Assembly (NCBI GenBank): GCA_024275315.1
Contig: JAJRZK010000029.1
Span: 1 to 64,000 of the forward strand
Length of the DNA: 64,000 nt
DNA from: Nitrospirota bacterium
Lineage (GTDB): Bacteria > Nitrospinota_A > UBA7883
Direction: 5' to 3'
Part shown: positions 1 to 8,439 of the stretch, piece after piece
How positions within the stretch are numbered: the stretch's first letter is position 1
Layout: each line of letters begins with the position of its first letter
The notes under the pieces: model-generated
What the model was told of the DNA's origin: nothing
Seen by the model: the letters and a program-made list of their open reading frames with translations, nothing else
Database searches by the model: none
Position numbers and translations under genes: made by a program

Positions 1-571
1 CGGTGATGTTAAGACCTGTGGAGTCGATAGCCGTCAGGTCGACCGCCGTGTTGAGGCTGATCCGGTCGTTGGTGGTGGCCTGCATGCCGATCTGGATCGT
101 CACCGACTGCGCGTTGATGTTCTGCAACACGTTGGCGCTGCTGGAGAGCGAGCCGTCTATCAGTTTCTGGCCGTTAAACTCCGCCACAGACGAGATTCGG
201 TCTATTTCGTCCCTGAGCGCGTTAAACTCACGGTTGATCGTGGCGCGTTCAGTGGATCCGACGGTGCCGGTGGCGGCCTGGGCGGCCAACTCTCTCATCC
301 TGACCAGGATAGAGGACTGTTCCGCCAGGGCGCCTTCCGCGGTGTTTATCATCGCGATGCCGTCGTTGGCGTTCCTGAGGGCCTGGTTCAGCGACCTGAT
401 GTCCGACCTCAAACCTTCGGAGATGGCCAGGCCAGCCGCGTCGTCGGCGCCCCTGTTTATGCGAAGACCTGAAGACAGACGCTCCAGTGAAAGGCCGAGA
501 GCGTTGCTGTTGTTGCCCAGGTGCCTCTGCGCCGTAACTGAGAAAAGGTTGTTGTAAACTCGTAATGCCAT
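1..571 (-). CDS. fliC: Flagellin, N-terminal part (runs off the window)
   Basis: This is the N-terminal 190 residues of a flagellin, the secreted subunit that polymerises into the flagellar filament; the 3' end lies outside the window. The translation starts MALRVYNNL and continues with the conserved D0/D1 helices, including LSSGLRIN near residue 31, GADDAAGLAISE just after it, and a LVRMRELAAQAATGT stretch near residue 90 that matches the D1 helix used for subunit packing. The ATG at 571-569 is preceded by a strong Shine-Dalgarno (GGAGGAG on the minus strand, about 580-587). The gene diverges from the FlgG-like gene at 924. I see no clear sigma-28 box on this strand. The family call is secure; which paralogue it is cannot be told. 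Confidence 0.95.
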   Translation of the reverse strand, partial: MALRVYNNLFSVTAQRHLGNNSNALGLSLERLSSGLRINRGADDAAGLAISEGLRSDIRSLNQALRNANDGIAMINTAEGALAEQSSILVRMRELAAQAATGTVGSTERATINREFNALRDEIDRISSVAEFNGQKLIDGSLSSSANVLQNINAQSVTIQIGMQATTNDRISLNTAVDLTAIDSTGLNIT

Positions 572-923
572 GATTAAGTCTCCTCCTTGATTGTTTCGTG
601 CTTCCTTGCCTACCGCCGGATATCCATGTCCAGCTTCATGCAGGCATTATCAAATTAACCTGTAAATTCAACACCGCGGTTCCGGACTCTCCCAAGTTCG
701 CATTCCGCCTAATCACCCTTTCGGAAAGAATCAGGATTTCTTGAGTGGTAGCAGGGAAGTTTTTGCGCATATATGGGCAAATTTTTCCTTTTCGCAGAAA
801 TTGCGCCGCCAGTCTAAAGTTATCCCCACCGCAAACCGATAAGAGGGCAGGAAGGTATAACCTGATTGAAAAAACCGATTACGTGGGTTAATCTGTACGC
901 ATATATAGATACGGGAGCTTGTG
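572..923. other. Intergenic region between divergent flagellar genes
   Basis: This 352-bp gap separates the flagellin (minus) from the FlgG-like gene (plus). It holds the flagellin ribosome-binding site at its left edge and a possible sigma-28 promoter for the plus-strand gene at 815-842. I see no ORF, repeat or structural RNA in it. Confidence 0.6.
815..842 (+). promoter_or_regulatory. Possible sigma-28 (FliA-type) promoter
   Basis: TAAAGTTA at 815-822 and ACCGATAA at 835-842 resemble the FliA consensus TAAAGTTT-N11-GCCGATAA, with a 12-base spacer, one longer than usual. Transcription would begin near 850, about 75 bases before the FlgG-like gene. Late-flagellar control fits the neighbouring flagellin, but the longer spacer keeps confidence moderate. 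Confidence 0.45.
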
Positions 924-1640
924 ATGATTGAGGGTATGGGAGCGGCGCTGTCGGGCCTGAAAGCCTATGTCAACCAGACCCGCACGACCGCCAACAACCT
1001 GGCGAACCTGAACACCACGGGGTTCAAGGGCGCAAGAACGGTTCAATCGTCCATGCGGGGGAACCTCGGCGTGACAACCACCTCCGTCCAGCCGCTCCAG
1101 ACCCAGGGCGGCATAGCCTACACCGGCCAGGGGTTCGACATGGCCATCGCCGGTGATGGATTTTTCCGGGTTACAACGCCCGGTAGAACTACGGGGTATA
1201 CCAGGGCCGGGTCCTTCAAGCTGGACAACCAGGGCCGGCTGGCCGACTCCAGCGGCGCCACACTCAGCCCGGAGATACAAATCCCCGGCGGAGCCACCGA
1301 TGTCACCGTCGGTCGCGACGGGTCCGTGTCCGCCATGGTCGGCGGCCAGCGTCAACAGATCGGGCAGGTGGAGCTGGTAAAGTTCAATAACCCCGGGGGG
1401 CTCAGACCGGGAGGGTCAAACATATACTATGAAACAGCCGAATCGGGTCAACCGGTTTCCGGAACCCCCGGCGCAGGCGGTTTCGGTGAAATAATCCCCT
1501 CCTCGCTGGAGCTTTCCAACGTGGACATAGCAGAACAGATGGTGGGCCTGATCCAGGCCAGAAACGGGTTCGCCGCCCAGGTGAAAACCATCCAGACGGC
1601 GGACGAAATGCTCGGAGCGACGCTCGACATCAGGACGTAG
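924..1640 (+). CDS. Flagellar basal-body rod/hook protein, FlgG-like
   Basis: This encodes a protein of the FlgE/F/G family, which builds the flagellar rod or hook outside the inner membrane. The N-terminal rod domain is clear, with ANNLANLNTTGFK near residues 24-36. A central GFFRVTTPGRTTGYTRAGSF stretch is typical of FlgF/FlgG. The C-terminal helix contains LELSNVDIAEQMVGLIQARN, the usual terminal motif. At 238 residues it is a little shorter than E. coli FlgG (260). A GTG at 921 is in frame, but the GGGAG at 913-917 is better spaced for the ATG at 924. It stands alone, without flgH, flgI or flgA beside it, so FlgF versus FlgG cannot be settled. Confidence 0.88.
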   Translation: MIEGMGAALSGLKAYVNQTRTTANNLANLNTTGFKGARTVQSSMRGNLGVTTTSVQPLQTQGGIAYTGQGFDMAIAGDGFFRVTTPGRTTGYTRAGSFKLDNQGRLADSSGATLSPEIQIPGGATDVTVGRDGSVSAMVGGQRQQIGQVELVKFNNPGGLRPGGSNIYYETAESGQPVSGTPGAGGFGEIIPSSLELSNVDIAEQMVGLIQARNGFAAQVKTIQTADEMLGATLDIRT

Positions 1641-1724
1641 AGCCTTTCGCGGCTATCGGGACCGGCCCTGCTTTCCACAATTTACTGATAAACAAAGATA
1701 TATTAACATCCGCCATAAAGTACC

Positions 1725-1753
1725 TTGGTTATACATCCGATTTCCTTTACAAT
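1725..1753 (+). promoter_or_regulatory. Possible sigma-70 promoter for the response regulator
   Basis: TTGGTT (1725-1730) and TACAAT (1748-1753) are separated by exactly 17 bases. A start near 1760 would leave the AGGAG ribosome-binding site at 1771-1775 inside the transcript. A second TATAAT at 1764-1769 lies too close to that site to give a normal leader. Confidence 0.4.
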
Positions 1754-1782
1754 AGGGAAACTTTATAATCAGGAGCGCGAAA

Positions 1783-2193
1783 TTGTCCGAGGGGAAAAAG
1801 TCCATTCTCGTCGTTGATGATGATGAAGCTCACCTCATCTGGTCAACCGAGATACTGGAGCAAAGCGGCTACGAGATAGACGTTGCGCATTCGGCCGAAA
1901 AGGGGCTGGCCATGTTGGCGGAAAACTCCTACGACCTGATTATCTCAGACCTGGTTATGCCGGGCATGTCGGGTATGGATTTTGTCCGGAAAGTGGCGGA
2001 GTTCAGAAAAGACCAGAAAGCGATCATCATGACCGGCCATGGGGACGTGGACACGTTCATAGAGTCCGTTCATGGCCTTGGAGCTTTGGAATACATCGTA
2101 AAACCGGTGGAATCGAGCGTTTTTATCACGATGGTCGACAAGCTCACATCCACACCCATCAGCGCCGACAGCGGGCAAGCGTCCACCTATTAG
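1783..2193 (+). CDS. Single-domain response regulator (CheY-like receiver)
   Basis: This is a receiver-only response regulator of 136 residues. It shows the acidic pocket (VVDDDE near residues 10-15), the phosphoacceptor aspartate in LIISDLVMPG, a conserved T in IIMTGHG and the lysine of YIVKPVE. There is no output domain, so it probably acts by protein-protein contact, as CheY or Spo0F do. The start is TTG at 1783, supported by AGGAG at 1771-1775 with a 7-base spacing. No histidine kinase is adjacent. Its stop overlaps the end of the convergent purE by a few bases. A motility role is suggested only by the neighbouring flagellar genes. Confidence 0.88.
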   Translation: MSEGKKSILVVDDDEAHLIWSTEILEQSGYEIDVAHSAEKGLAMLAENSYDLIISDLVMPGMSGMDFVRKVAEFRKDQKAIIMTGHGDVDTFIESVHGLGALEYIVKPVESSVFITMVDKLTSTPISADSGQASTY

Positions 2194-2678
2194 CCCCGCG
2201 CCTGACGCCGGTCCGCCTCCTCTACTTCGCGGGCCATATCTTCCCTATGTCCCGCCAGCTTCGCCCTGACGCCCGCATCGGTTATCGCGAGGATCCGGAG
2301 ACATAGCAAAGCCGCATTTTTCCCACCGGCTTTTCCAATGGAAACCGTGGCCACGGGCACGCCCCCGGGCATGTTCACGGTGGAATAAAGCGCATCTATT
2401 CCTTTAAGAGGGCCGCTGTCGATCGGTATACCTATCACCGGCAGAAGCGTTTCAGAGGCCACCACGCCCGCCAGGTGGGCCGACATGCCCGCTCCGGCGA
2501 TAATCACCCTGGTCCCCCGCTTCTCCGCCGAGGCGACCAGATCCCGAACCTTGGCTGGCGTCCGGTGGGCCGAAGCGATCCGAATCTCGTACGAGACATC
2601 GAACTTGTCGAAAATCTTTTTTATCTCCTCACCGACCGCCATGTCGGATCCACTGCCAAACAGGACCAGCACATCCAT
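2190..2678 (-). CDS. purE: N5-carboxyaminoimidazole ribonucleotide mutase
   Basis: PurE (class I) interconverts N5-CAIR and CAIR in cytosolic purine synthesis. The 162-residue length is typical. The signature GSGSDM (residues 8-13), the SAHRTP loop (36-41) and GAGMSAHLAGVVAS (62-75) form the active site with its conserved histidine. It is the last gene of a minus-strand set after the MATE and GlcD-like genes; a purine-rich GGAGGAGGG within the end of the GlcD gene can serve as its ribosome-binding site. PurK, the usual class I partner, is not next to it. Its 3' end overlaps that of the response regulator. Confidence 0.95.
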   Translation of the reverse strand: MDVLVLFGSGSDMAVGEEIKKIFDKFDVSYEIRIASAHRTPAKVRDLVASAEKRGTRVIIAGAGMSAHLAGVVASETLLPVIGIPIDSGPLKGIDALYSTVNMPGGVPVATVSIGKAGGKNAALLCLRILAITDAGVRAKLAGHREDMAREVEEADRRQARG

Positions 2679-2682
2679 GGTT

Positions 2683-4071
2683 TTATTTTCCCTCCTCCGG
2701 TATTATCTTGCCGGGATTTAATATGTTGTTCGGGTCGAACGCCGATTTTATCCTTTTTATCAGATCAACGCCCTTTTTTCCTATTTCCTTTTCTATATAC
2801 GCTGATTTGCCGGTCCCTATTCCATGCTCTCCGGACAGCGTGCCGCCCAGATCGAGACAGATCCGGAACACTTCGTCGACCGCTTTTCTGGCGACCTCGT
2901 ATTCCGCAGGATCGTTCTTGTCCGTCATCACGTTGACGTGCATGTTCCCGTCACCTGCGTGGCCGAAGTTGACGATCGGCGTCCCCAACCTGGAAGATAG
3001 CTCTGAAAGCCTGGCCACAAGATCAGGTATTCTGGATCGCGGAACCGTTATATCCTCGTTCAATTTCGATGGCCTGATCTTCATAACCGCCTGGGAGAGA
3101 GACCTTCGCACTTTCCACAGCGTATCCGCCTCCTCCTCGTCACCGGCGACCCTGACCTCCACGACGTTCATTTTGTCAAGAATGCCCATGATGATATTCA
3201 TCTCCGACTCCGCCGATTGAGACGAACCGTCCGTCTCTATCAGCAACAACGCCCCCGCCTCTTCCGGCAGACCGGCGTGGATCAGCTTTTCCACCGCCAA
3301 GACCGACTCTTTGTCCATGAACTCCAGAGTTCTTGGTATGACCTTGTCTCCGATGATCTTCGACACCGCCTCGGCGGCTCCTTTTGCGTCCCCGAAAACC
3401 GCCAGCGCCGTTCTGACGGATTCGGGCAGTGGAAGAAGCCTTACCCTTATTTTCGTTATGATCCCAAGCGTACCCTCGGATCCTACCATGAGCCGGGTAA
3501 TATCGTATCCCACAACGCTTTTGACCGTTTGGGCTCCGGTCCGGATTATCTCCCCGGTCGGCAGGACAACCTCCAGCCCCAGCACATAATCTTTCGTAAC
3601 ACCATACTTGACCGCCCTGGGTCCGCCGGACCCCATGGCCACGTTTCCCCCGAGGGTGGACATGTTCAAAGAAGCCGGGTCCGGGGGATAAAAAAGCCCC
3701 AGTTTTTCGACTTCTTTTTGAAACGCCCCCGTAACCAGCCCTGGCTCCACCAACGCCGTCAGGTTCTCCTCATCTATTTCGAGTATCCGTCTCATACGGG
3801 TCATTACCAGCGCTACCCCGTGATGAGCCGGTATCGAAGCCCCCACGAACCCCGTTCCCGCGCCACGGGCCGTTACGGGGAACCTGTGTTCGTTGGCCAG
3901 TTTGAGGGTTCGGCTGATCTGGTTCGCCGAACGGGGATAGGCCACCAGCTCCGGCGCCGTTTCCGCCCCGGTGGCGTCATATGAATATGCCAGCAGGTCC
4001 TCCGCCGCGTCGGAGACATCGTCCGCCGGATAAATGTCTTTTACAAGTTTTTTTACATCAGGGGCGATCAT
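2683..4071 (-). CDS. FAD-linked 2-hydroxyacid dehydrogenase, GlcD-like
   Basis: This is a 462-residue flavoprotein of the GlcD/D-lactate dehydrogenase (VAO/PCMH) family, which oxidises D-2-hydroxyacids such as glycolate or D-lactate. The FAD-binding domain covers about residues 38-215, with ARGAGTGFVG (68-77), YPPDPAS (128-134), TLGGNVAMGSGG (139-150) and MVGSEGTLG (195-203). The C-terminal FAD-oxidase domain has NFGHAGDGN near 369 and SGEHGIG near 413. GlcE and GlcF, needed in the classical glycolate oxidase, are absent here, so it may pair with distant subunits or work alone. It ends 4 bases before purE and follows the MATE gene by 32 bases. Substrate is unknown. Confidence 0.88.
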   Translation of the reverse strand: MIAPDVKKLVKDIYPADDVSDAAEDLLAYSYDATGAETAPELVAYPRSANQISRTLKLANEHRFPVTARGAGTGFVGASIPAHHGVALVMTRMRRILEIDEENLTALVEPGLVTGAFQKEVEKLGLFYPPDPASLNMSTLGGNVAMGSGGPRAVKYGVTKDYVLGLEVVLPTGEIIRTGAQTVKSVVGYDITRLMVGSEGTLGIITKIRVRLLPLPESVRTALAVFGDAKGAAEAVSKIIGDKVIPRTLEFMDKESVLAVEKLIHAGLPEEAGALLLIETDGSSQSAESEMNIIMGILDKMNVVEVRVAGDEEEADTLWKVRRSLSQAVMKIRPSKLNEDITVPRSRIPDLVARLSELSSRLGTPIVNFGHAGDGNMHVNVMTDKNDPAEYEVARKAVDEVFRICLDLGGTLSGEHGIGTGKSAYIEKEIGKKGVDLIKRIKSAFDPNNILNPGKIIPEEGK

Positions 4072-4103
4072 GAGTTTTATTTAAACCCACAGACTTGTAA
4101 AGT

Positions 4104-5453
4104 TCAAGCAATTGCCGTGTCCAGAAGCCGTGCCACGACTGCTCTTATCCAGCCCCAGGACAGAGCTCCGCCCAAAACAGTACCCATCGCCATGCCGAAA
4201 AAGAGCCCATCCAGGCCAAACACGAGATGGCCGATATAAGCCAGGGGGAGCAGAAGGATAAACATCCTCGACAAATTCAACACCGCCGCGGGGCCGGGCC
4301 TGCCAAGCGCGTTGAAACTGATTACGGACAGGTGAAACACGCCCGCCATCGGAATGGCGATAAACCCGAGGCGCATGTAAAGCGCCGCACTGTCGCAGAT
4401 GGGCTCCGAATCGGAGAACGCCATGGCGATATAGGGCGCCAGCACAGCGATTATCGTATACGCCGCCCCTCCCCAAAGCAGGGCCGCCTTGTGACAGAAG
4501 GATATGCCATCCCGGATTCTCACATGTAGCCGGGCTCCCATGTTCTGCCCCACAAAAGGCATCAGCGCGGCGCTCATCGACATCACCGGCATGAACGCGA
4601 AAGCCTCGACACGCGTTCCCACGCCAAACCCGGCCACAGCGGCCTGTCCATAACCGGACACCATGGCGGTTACGGCGCCTATCGCTATTGGTTGCAGAAT
4701 GTTCACCCCCACAGCCGGTCCGCCGACTTTCAGGATTTCACTTATCGACCCTGCAAAATCGCCGAACGAAAGCTTTCTGATCATGCCCATTTTGACATGC
4801 AGGATGTATATGGACACAACCAGTGTCGCCGCTCTGGATATAATGGTCGCCCATGCCGCTCCAGCCATGCCCAGCGCGGGGATCGGGCCTATCCCGAAGA
4901 TGAGGACCGGGTCCAGGATGATGTTCATCCCCGCCGCAAAGCTCATCGTGATCATCGAGGATTTCGTGTCCCCCGTGGCTCGTAAAACGGCGTTTCCCAG
5001 CATGGGGGCTATAAAAAACAGAGAGCCAGAATACCATACGATCATATACTCGTATATGATCGGTAATATTTCCTCGTCGGCCCCCATGGTCCCGAAAACA
5101 GTGTCGAACGTCACCACGCCAAGGGGCGCCACCACCATCGCCAGTAAAAAGCCGAGTATGGCCACCGACGTGGCCAGGCCGGATGTGCCCTGGTTGTCCC
5201 TGGCGCCAACCCTGCGCGCCACCGCCGAGCCCGCGCCCATCCCCAGCCCCATTACTATGCCGCCCAGAAACATCACAACAGGAAAAGTGTAGCTGATGGC
5301 GGCGAGCTGTTTTCCCCCGAGCATGCCGATGAAATATGTGTCGGTAAGGTTGAAAATCACGATCGAAGCAGTCGCCACGAGCATCGGGACCGTCATCCGG
5401 ACCAGCGTTGGGCTGATTTCGCCTTCGGTCAGTTTCGGTCTGGATTTTGGCAT
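4104..5453 (-). CDS. MATE-family multidrug/toxin efflux transporter
   Basis: This 449-residue polytopic membrane protein belongs to the MATE family, antiporters that export organic cations or drugs using a Na+ or H+ gradient. About 12 hydrophobic segments in two similar halves can be seen. The N-terminal TVPMLVATASIVIFNLTDTY stretch and the glycine-rich loop GLGMGAGSAVARR are typical of the NorM/MepA/DinF superfamily. The ATG at 5453 has no obvious Shine-Dalgarno. It is the first gene of a minus-strand set with the GlcD-like gene and purE. Substrate cannot be predicted. Confidence 0.9.
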   Translation of the reverse strand: MPKSRPKLTEGEISPTLVRMTVPMLVATASIVIFNLTDTYFIGMLGGKQLAAISYTFPVVMFLGGIVMGLGMGAGSAVARRVGARDNQGTSGLATSVAILGFLLAMVVAPLGVVTFDTVFGTMGADEEILPIIYEYMIVWYSGSLFFIAPMLGNAVLRATGDTKSSMITMSFAAGMNIILDPVLIFGIGPIPALGMAGAAWATIISRAATLVVSIYILHVKMGMIRKLSFGDFAGSISEILKVGGPAVGVNILQPIAIGAVTAMVSGYGQAAVAGFGVGTRVEAFAFMPVMSMSAALMPFVGQNMGARLHVRIRDGISFCHKAALLWGGAAYTIIAVLAPYIAMAFSDSEPICDSAALYMRLGFIAIPMAGVFHLSVISFNALGRPGPAAVLNLSRMFILLLPLAYIGHLVFGLDGLFFGMAMGTVLGGALSWGWIRAVVARLLDTAIA

Positions 5454-5538
5454 ATCTGGAAGATAAAGAGGCTTAATGGATGCGAAGGGGGGTGGATGTC
5501 GTGTTTTGCGGAAATCATATAAGCTCGGATAACGCCGA

Positions 5539-6681
5539 TTAGAGACCGAACCCGGAGCGGCGGCGCATCTTTAACGAAAATATTTTCCAAAGAGACCACC
5601 TGCCCCTGCCCGGCAGTCTGAATATATAATCGTCCTTGATCCTCGTCACACTGCGCAAGGTGGCGCAATCCCTTGCGTAAGGCGGCGTAGACACGCCCCA
5701 GTACATGGCGGCGTAGCCAGCTCTCTGCGCCATCCTTACGGCGGTTTTTCCGCCTATTCCGAAAGGAAAACACAGATGCTTCACGCTGTGCCCCGGTAGT
5801 CTTCGCTCCAGAATCCGTTTCGACTCGGCCATCATCTCCAGGATGGACTCGTCCCGCTCCGCGTCCGTCTCCCGCCGAAAATCCGATCCGGCGACGGCGG
5901 TTTCATGCTCGGCCACCAGTTTGGCTCTCCATGATTTATCCCTGAAAAAATCGTCCCCCCCGTGGTCGGCGACAAACTGTCCCATACGGTCCCGCACCGA
6001 AGCCGGCTCGAACACGCGGAGCCGGTCCGACAGGCGCGAATCCATCTCGTAAAACGGGGTCCCCACGGGGAAATTTTTGTCAAACTCGTCCCCACCGTCG
6101 TTGTTCATGACCGGCAGGTTTATCCTGGACCAGACCCTGGCCATGGCGGGTGTGTAAAAACACTCCAGCCTGTCGGAGACGAACATCACCCAGTGCCGCA
6201 GGCTGTGGGACTGGATATCTATCACGTCGCGCATGGCCGCAAGCTCCGGCCAGGTGCACAGCGTGTCGTCGTCCGCGCCATCGCTGAACGGGCCGCGTGG
6301 CGCATCGGCGTCGTTCGTGTCGCCCGGCAGGACGAACGCGACAGCTTTCATGCCATATTTTTTCAACACCGGATAGGCCACCTTCCACAGCGACGCCAGC
6401 CCGTCGTCGAATGTAAGCATCACCACCCGGTCTCTGGTGTCCTTGCCGGCCAGTTCAAGGTACTCGTCGCCGGTGACCGTTTCGTATCCGTTTGTTTTGA
6501 GATAATCGAGCTTTTTTTCAAACGTCTCCCGCTCCACGTCGTGGAACGAAAAGACAGGAACCCCGATCGGCCCGGCGCCGGTCGTGTTGTCGGTTACGAA
6601 TTTCGGATAGCGGTTGAACCGGTAGTTGCCCCATTCCGCCTTCAGTTCCACCAGGTGGTTGCCCGGCTCATAGAAATTCAT
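5539..6681 (-). CDS. Polysaccharide deacetylase family protein (NodB-like)
   Basis: This 380-residue protein carries a NodB/CE4 deacetylase fold, which removes acetyl groups from N-acetylated sugars in surface polysaccharides or peptidoglycan. The catalytic and metal-binding motif TFDDG is at 90-94 and the HSLRH metal motif at 159-163. A long insertion (about 165-290) separates the core from a C-terminal CFPFGIGG segment. There is no signal peptide or membrane helix, so it may act on cytoplasmic, lipid-linked sugars. It overlaps the upstream methyltransferase gene by ATGA and has GAGGAAAG as its ribosome-binding site, so the two are probably translationally coupled. Its place among glycosyltransferase and amidotransferase genes suggests surface-glycan work. 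Confidence 0.85.
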   Translation of the reverse strand: MNFYEPGNHLVELKAEWGNYRFNRYPKFVTDNTTGAGPIGVPVFSFHDVERETFEKKLDYLKTNGYETVTGDEYLELAGKDTRDRVVMLTFDDGLASLWKVAYPVLKKYGMKAVAFVLPGDTNDADAPRGPFSDGADDDTLCTWPELAAMRDVIDIQSHSLRHWVMFVSDRLECFYTPAMARVWSRINLPVMNNDGGDEFDKNFPVGTPFYEMDSRLSDRLRVFEPASVRDRMGQFVADHGGDDFFRDKSWRAKLVAEHETAVAGSDFRRETDAERDESILEMMAESKRILERRLPGHSVKHLCFPFGIGGKTAVRMAQRAGYAAMYWGVSTPPYARDCATLRSVTRIKDDYIFRLPGRGRWSLWKIFSLKMRRRSGFGL

Positions 6682-7337
6682 CCGTCTTTCCTCAGCAGGG
6701 TCAGCCTGTAGACCGGCTGGACGTCGTCATCGAGGAGGGTGAACACCGGGTTGTCGATAAACATCTTGTGTATGGTTTTGGCGCCGAACTTTTTCAGCTC
6801 GAGGCCCGACGTATCGTCCGCCAGCGCCCTGGTGTGCACAAGCACCAGGTACCCACCCGGCTTTGTCCAGCCCACCACACGCTCGACCACACCGGGGAGC
6901 TGTTCCGGTTCGAAATAAAACAGCACCTCAGAGCATATTACAACGTCGAAAGCCTGTTCCAGCGGTTCGTTGAAAATGTCCATCCGCCTTATTTCCACGT
7001 TATCCATTCCGGCCGTGTTTTTCCTGGCGCGGGACAGGGCCATGTCCGAGATGTCCACGGCGAGTATCCTGTCCGCCTTGTGCGGATACATTTTCGTCAG
7101 GTGCCCCTCACCACACCCGATCTCCAGGATGGTTCCATGTTTTTCCTTTACGTCCAGCGCCTTGACTATTTTCCCGTATTTCTCCAGTTCGTAGTCAACG
7201 CTGGTGACATCGTACGGGTCTTTGTTTTTATACCGCCAGTTGAAATAGAGCCGTACAAACAACCTGTTTTCCGTAAGAAACTTCTTTATAAAACGAATGT
7301 TCGCGATCCTGTGCGCGATCCTGGCGAAAAACATCAT
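6678..7337 (-). CDS. SAM-dependent methyltransferase (class I, NodS-like)
   Basis: This 219-residue protein has a Rossmann-type methyltransferase core: EIGCGEG at 72-78 binds SAM, with ILAVDIS about 15 residues later and VVICSEVLFYF as motif IV. It has a basic N-terminal stretch (about 1-45) outside the core. The overlap with the deacetylase gene, and a NodS-like core beside a NodB-like deacetylase, suggest it methylates the same glycan or its precursor, but the substrate is not shown by sequence. ATG codons at 7337 and 7334 are both possible; a GAGG motif is spaced better for the second. Confidence 0.82.
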   Translation of the reverse strand: MMFFARIAHRIANIRFIKKFLTENRLFVRLYFNWRYKNKDPYDVTSVDYELEKYGKIVKALDVKEKHGTILEIGCGEGHLTKMYPHKADRILAVDISDMALSRARKNTAGMDNVEIRRMDIFNEPLEQAFDVVICSEVLFYFEPEQLPGVVERVVGWTKPGGYLVLVHTRALADDTSGLELKKFGAKTIHKMFIDNPVFTLLDDDVQPVYRLTLLRKDG

Positions 7338-7349
7338 AAACCTCTTTAG

Positions 7350-8411
7350 TTAGAGCAACGGCCTGACCATCCGCCAATAGCCATCCAGCAACTTCTCGAA
7401 CAAGGATTTTAACAGCATCATGGTCTTGCCGCCCATCCTGTGGGGAAACATGTATATCTCGCCCGACGTCAGCATATCCCCGTCACCGCTTTTTTTTATG
7501 GCCATGAACTTTTTTCTTTTTTCCATTATCCGCCCGAAACCGCCCAACACCAGCCCCGCGCCTCTAAACCACTCTCCCGCCGAGCCTTTAATCAGCAAAA
7601 ACCCGAACTGGCCCAGCTCGAAAAAAAGCAGAGCCGGACTTATGAGAATAATCGTCTTGAGCGAATACGCTTTAAGGATAAGGTCCCAACGGCTACGCAA
7701 CTGGAATCTCAGTTTTTTCGGGTCGCGAACCGATCTTTCTATATGAAATATCCGCGCCCTGGGCGCCTGGATCACCTTGCGCCCGGAAGCTGTCATCCGC
7801 AACGAATACTCACCTTCCGTGTAGCCGTGATTAAAATCCTCGTCAAACCCCCCCAACGCGTCGTTGGCCGATTTTCTTATCATCATCATGCCGCCGGACC
7901 CCACCACCATCGCCCTGGGCTCCCAATCCAGGTCAGGGGGAATCTTGCGGTACCGCATGAGGATGATCGCAAAACATACGTAATGCAAATCCGCCCCGTT
8001 GGAATATATCTGTTCCTTGTCCTCGGAATCGCAGACCATGGGCGTGACTATGCCAACATCGTCATCGGCTGTCATGATCTCCATGAGTATCCGCAGGGTG
8101 GCCGGGGCCAGCTCTATGTCGTTGTCGGTGATGAACACAAAATCCCTGGTAACCTCCGCCATGGCCCGGTTGCGCCCGGCGTTAAGCCCCATATTGCGCG
8201 GCTGGGTGACCACCCGCACCTCCGGGAACTCTTCCCTGACAAAATCGGCGCTCCCGTCGGTGGAGCAGTCGTCTACCACGACAACTTCCATATCCGGATA
8301 ATCGCTGTTGAAGATGGAGTCGAGCGTCCTTTTTATGATCTTCCGCCCGTTATAATTGATCACACCTATGGATATCGGGGGTCTCTTTTTTATCTCACCT
8401 TCTCGTGTCAC
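7350..8411 (-). CDS. Glycosyltransferase family 2
   Basis: This 353-residue GT2 enzyme transfers a sugar from an activated donor. The GT-A fold shows ISIGVINYNG near 14-22, VVVDDCSTDGS at 44-54 and a TDND (DxD-type) metal motif at 95-98. A hydrophobic segment near 250-280 probably anchors the C-terminal part in the membrane. The start is GTG at 8411 with GAGG seven bases upstream. It is followed 12 bases later by the methyltransferase and deacetylase genes and preceded by asnB, so the four genes look like one transcription unit for building or modifying a surface glycan. Donor and acceptor are unknown. Confidence 0.88.
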   Translation of the reverse strand: MTREGEIKKRPPISIGVINYNGRKIIKRTLDSIFNSDYPDMEVVVVDDCSTDGSADFVREEFPEVRVVTQPRNMGLNAGRNRAMAEVTRDFVFITDNDIELAPATLRILMEIMTADDDVGIVTPMVCDSEDKEQIYSNGADLHYVCFAIILMRYRKIPPDLDWEPRAMVVGSGGMMMIRKSANDALGGFDEDFNHGYTEGEYSLRMTASGRKVIQAPRARIFHIERSVRDPKKLRFQLRSRWDLILKAYSLKTIILISPALLFFELGQFGFLLIKGSAGEWFRGAGLVLGGFGRIMEKRKKFMAIKKSGDGDMLTSGEIYMFPHRMGGKTMMLLKSLFEKLLDGYWRMVRPLL

Positions 8412-8439
8412 TGCACAACCTCACACAGAAAACGGCCCT

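Noticed and set aside
3..557. 184-aa open frame on the plus strand at the window start
   Set aside because: Antisense to a clear flagellin gene on the minus strand; its composition is that of a shadow frame.
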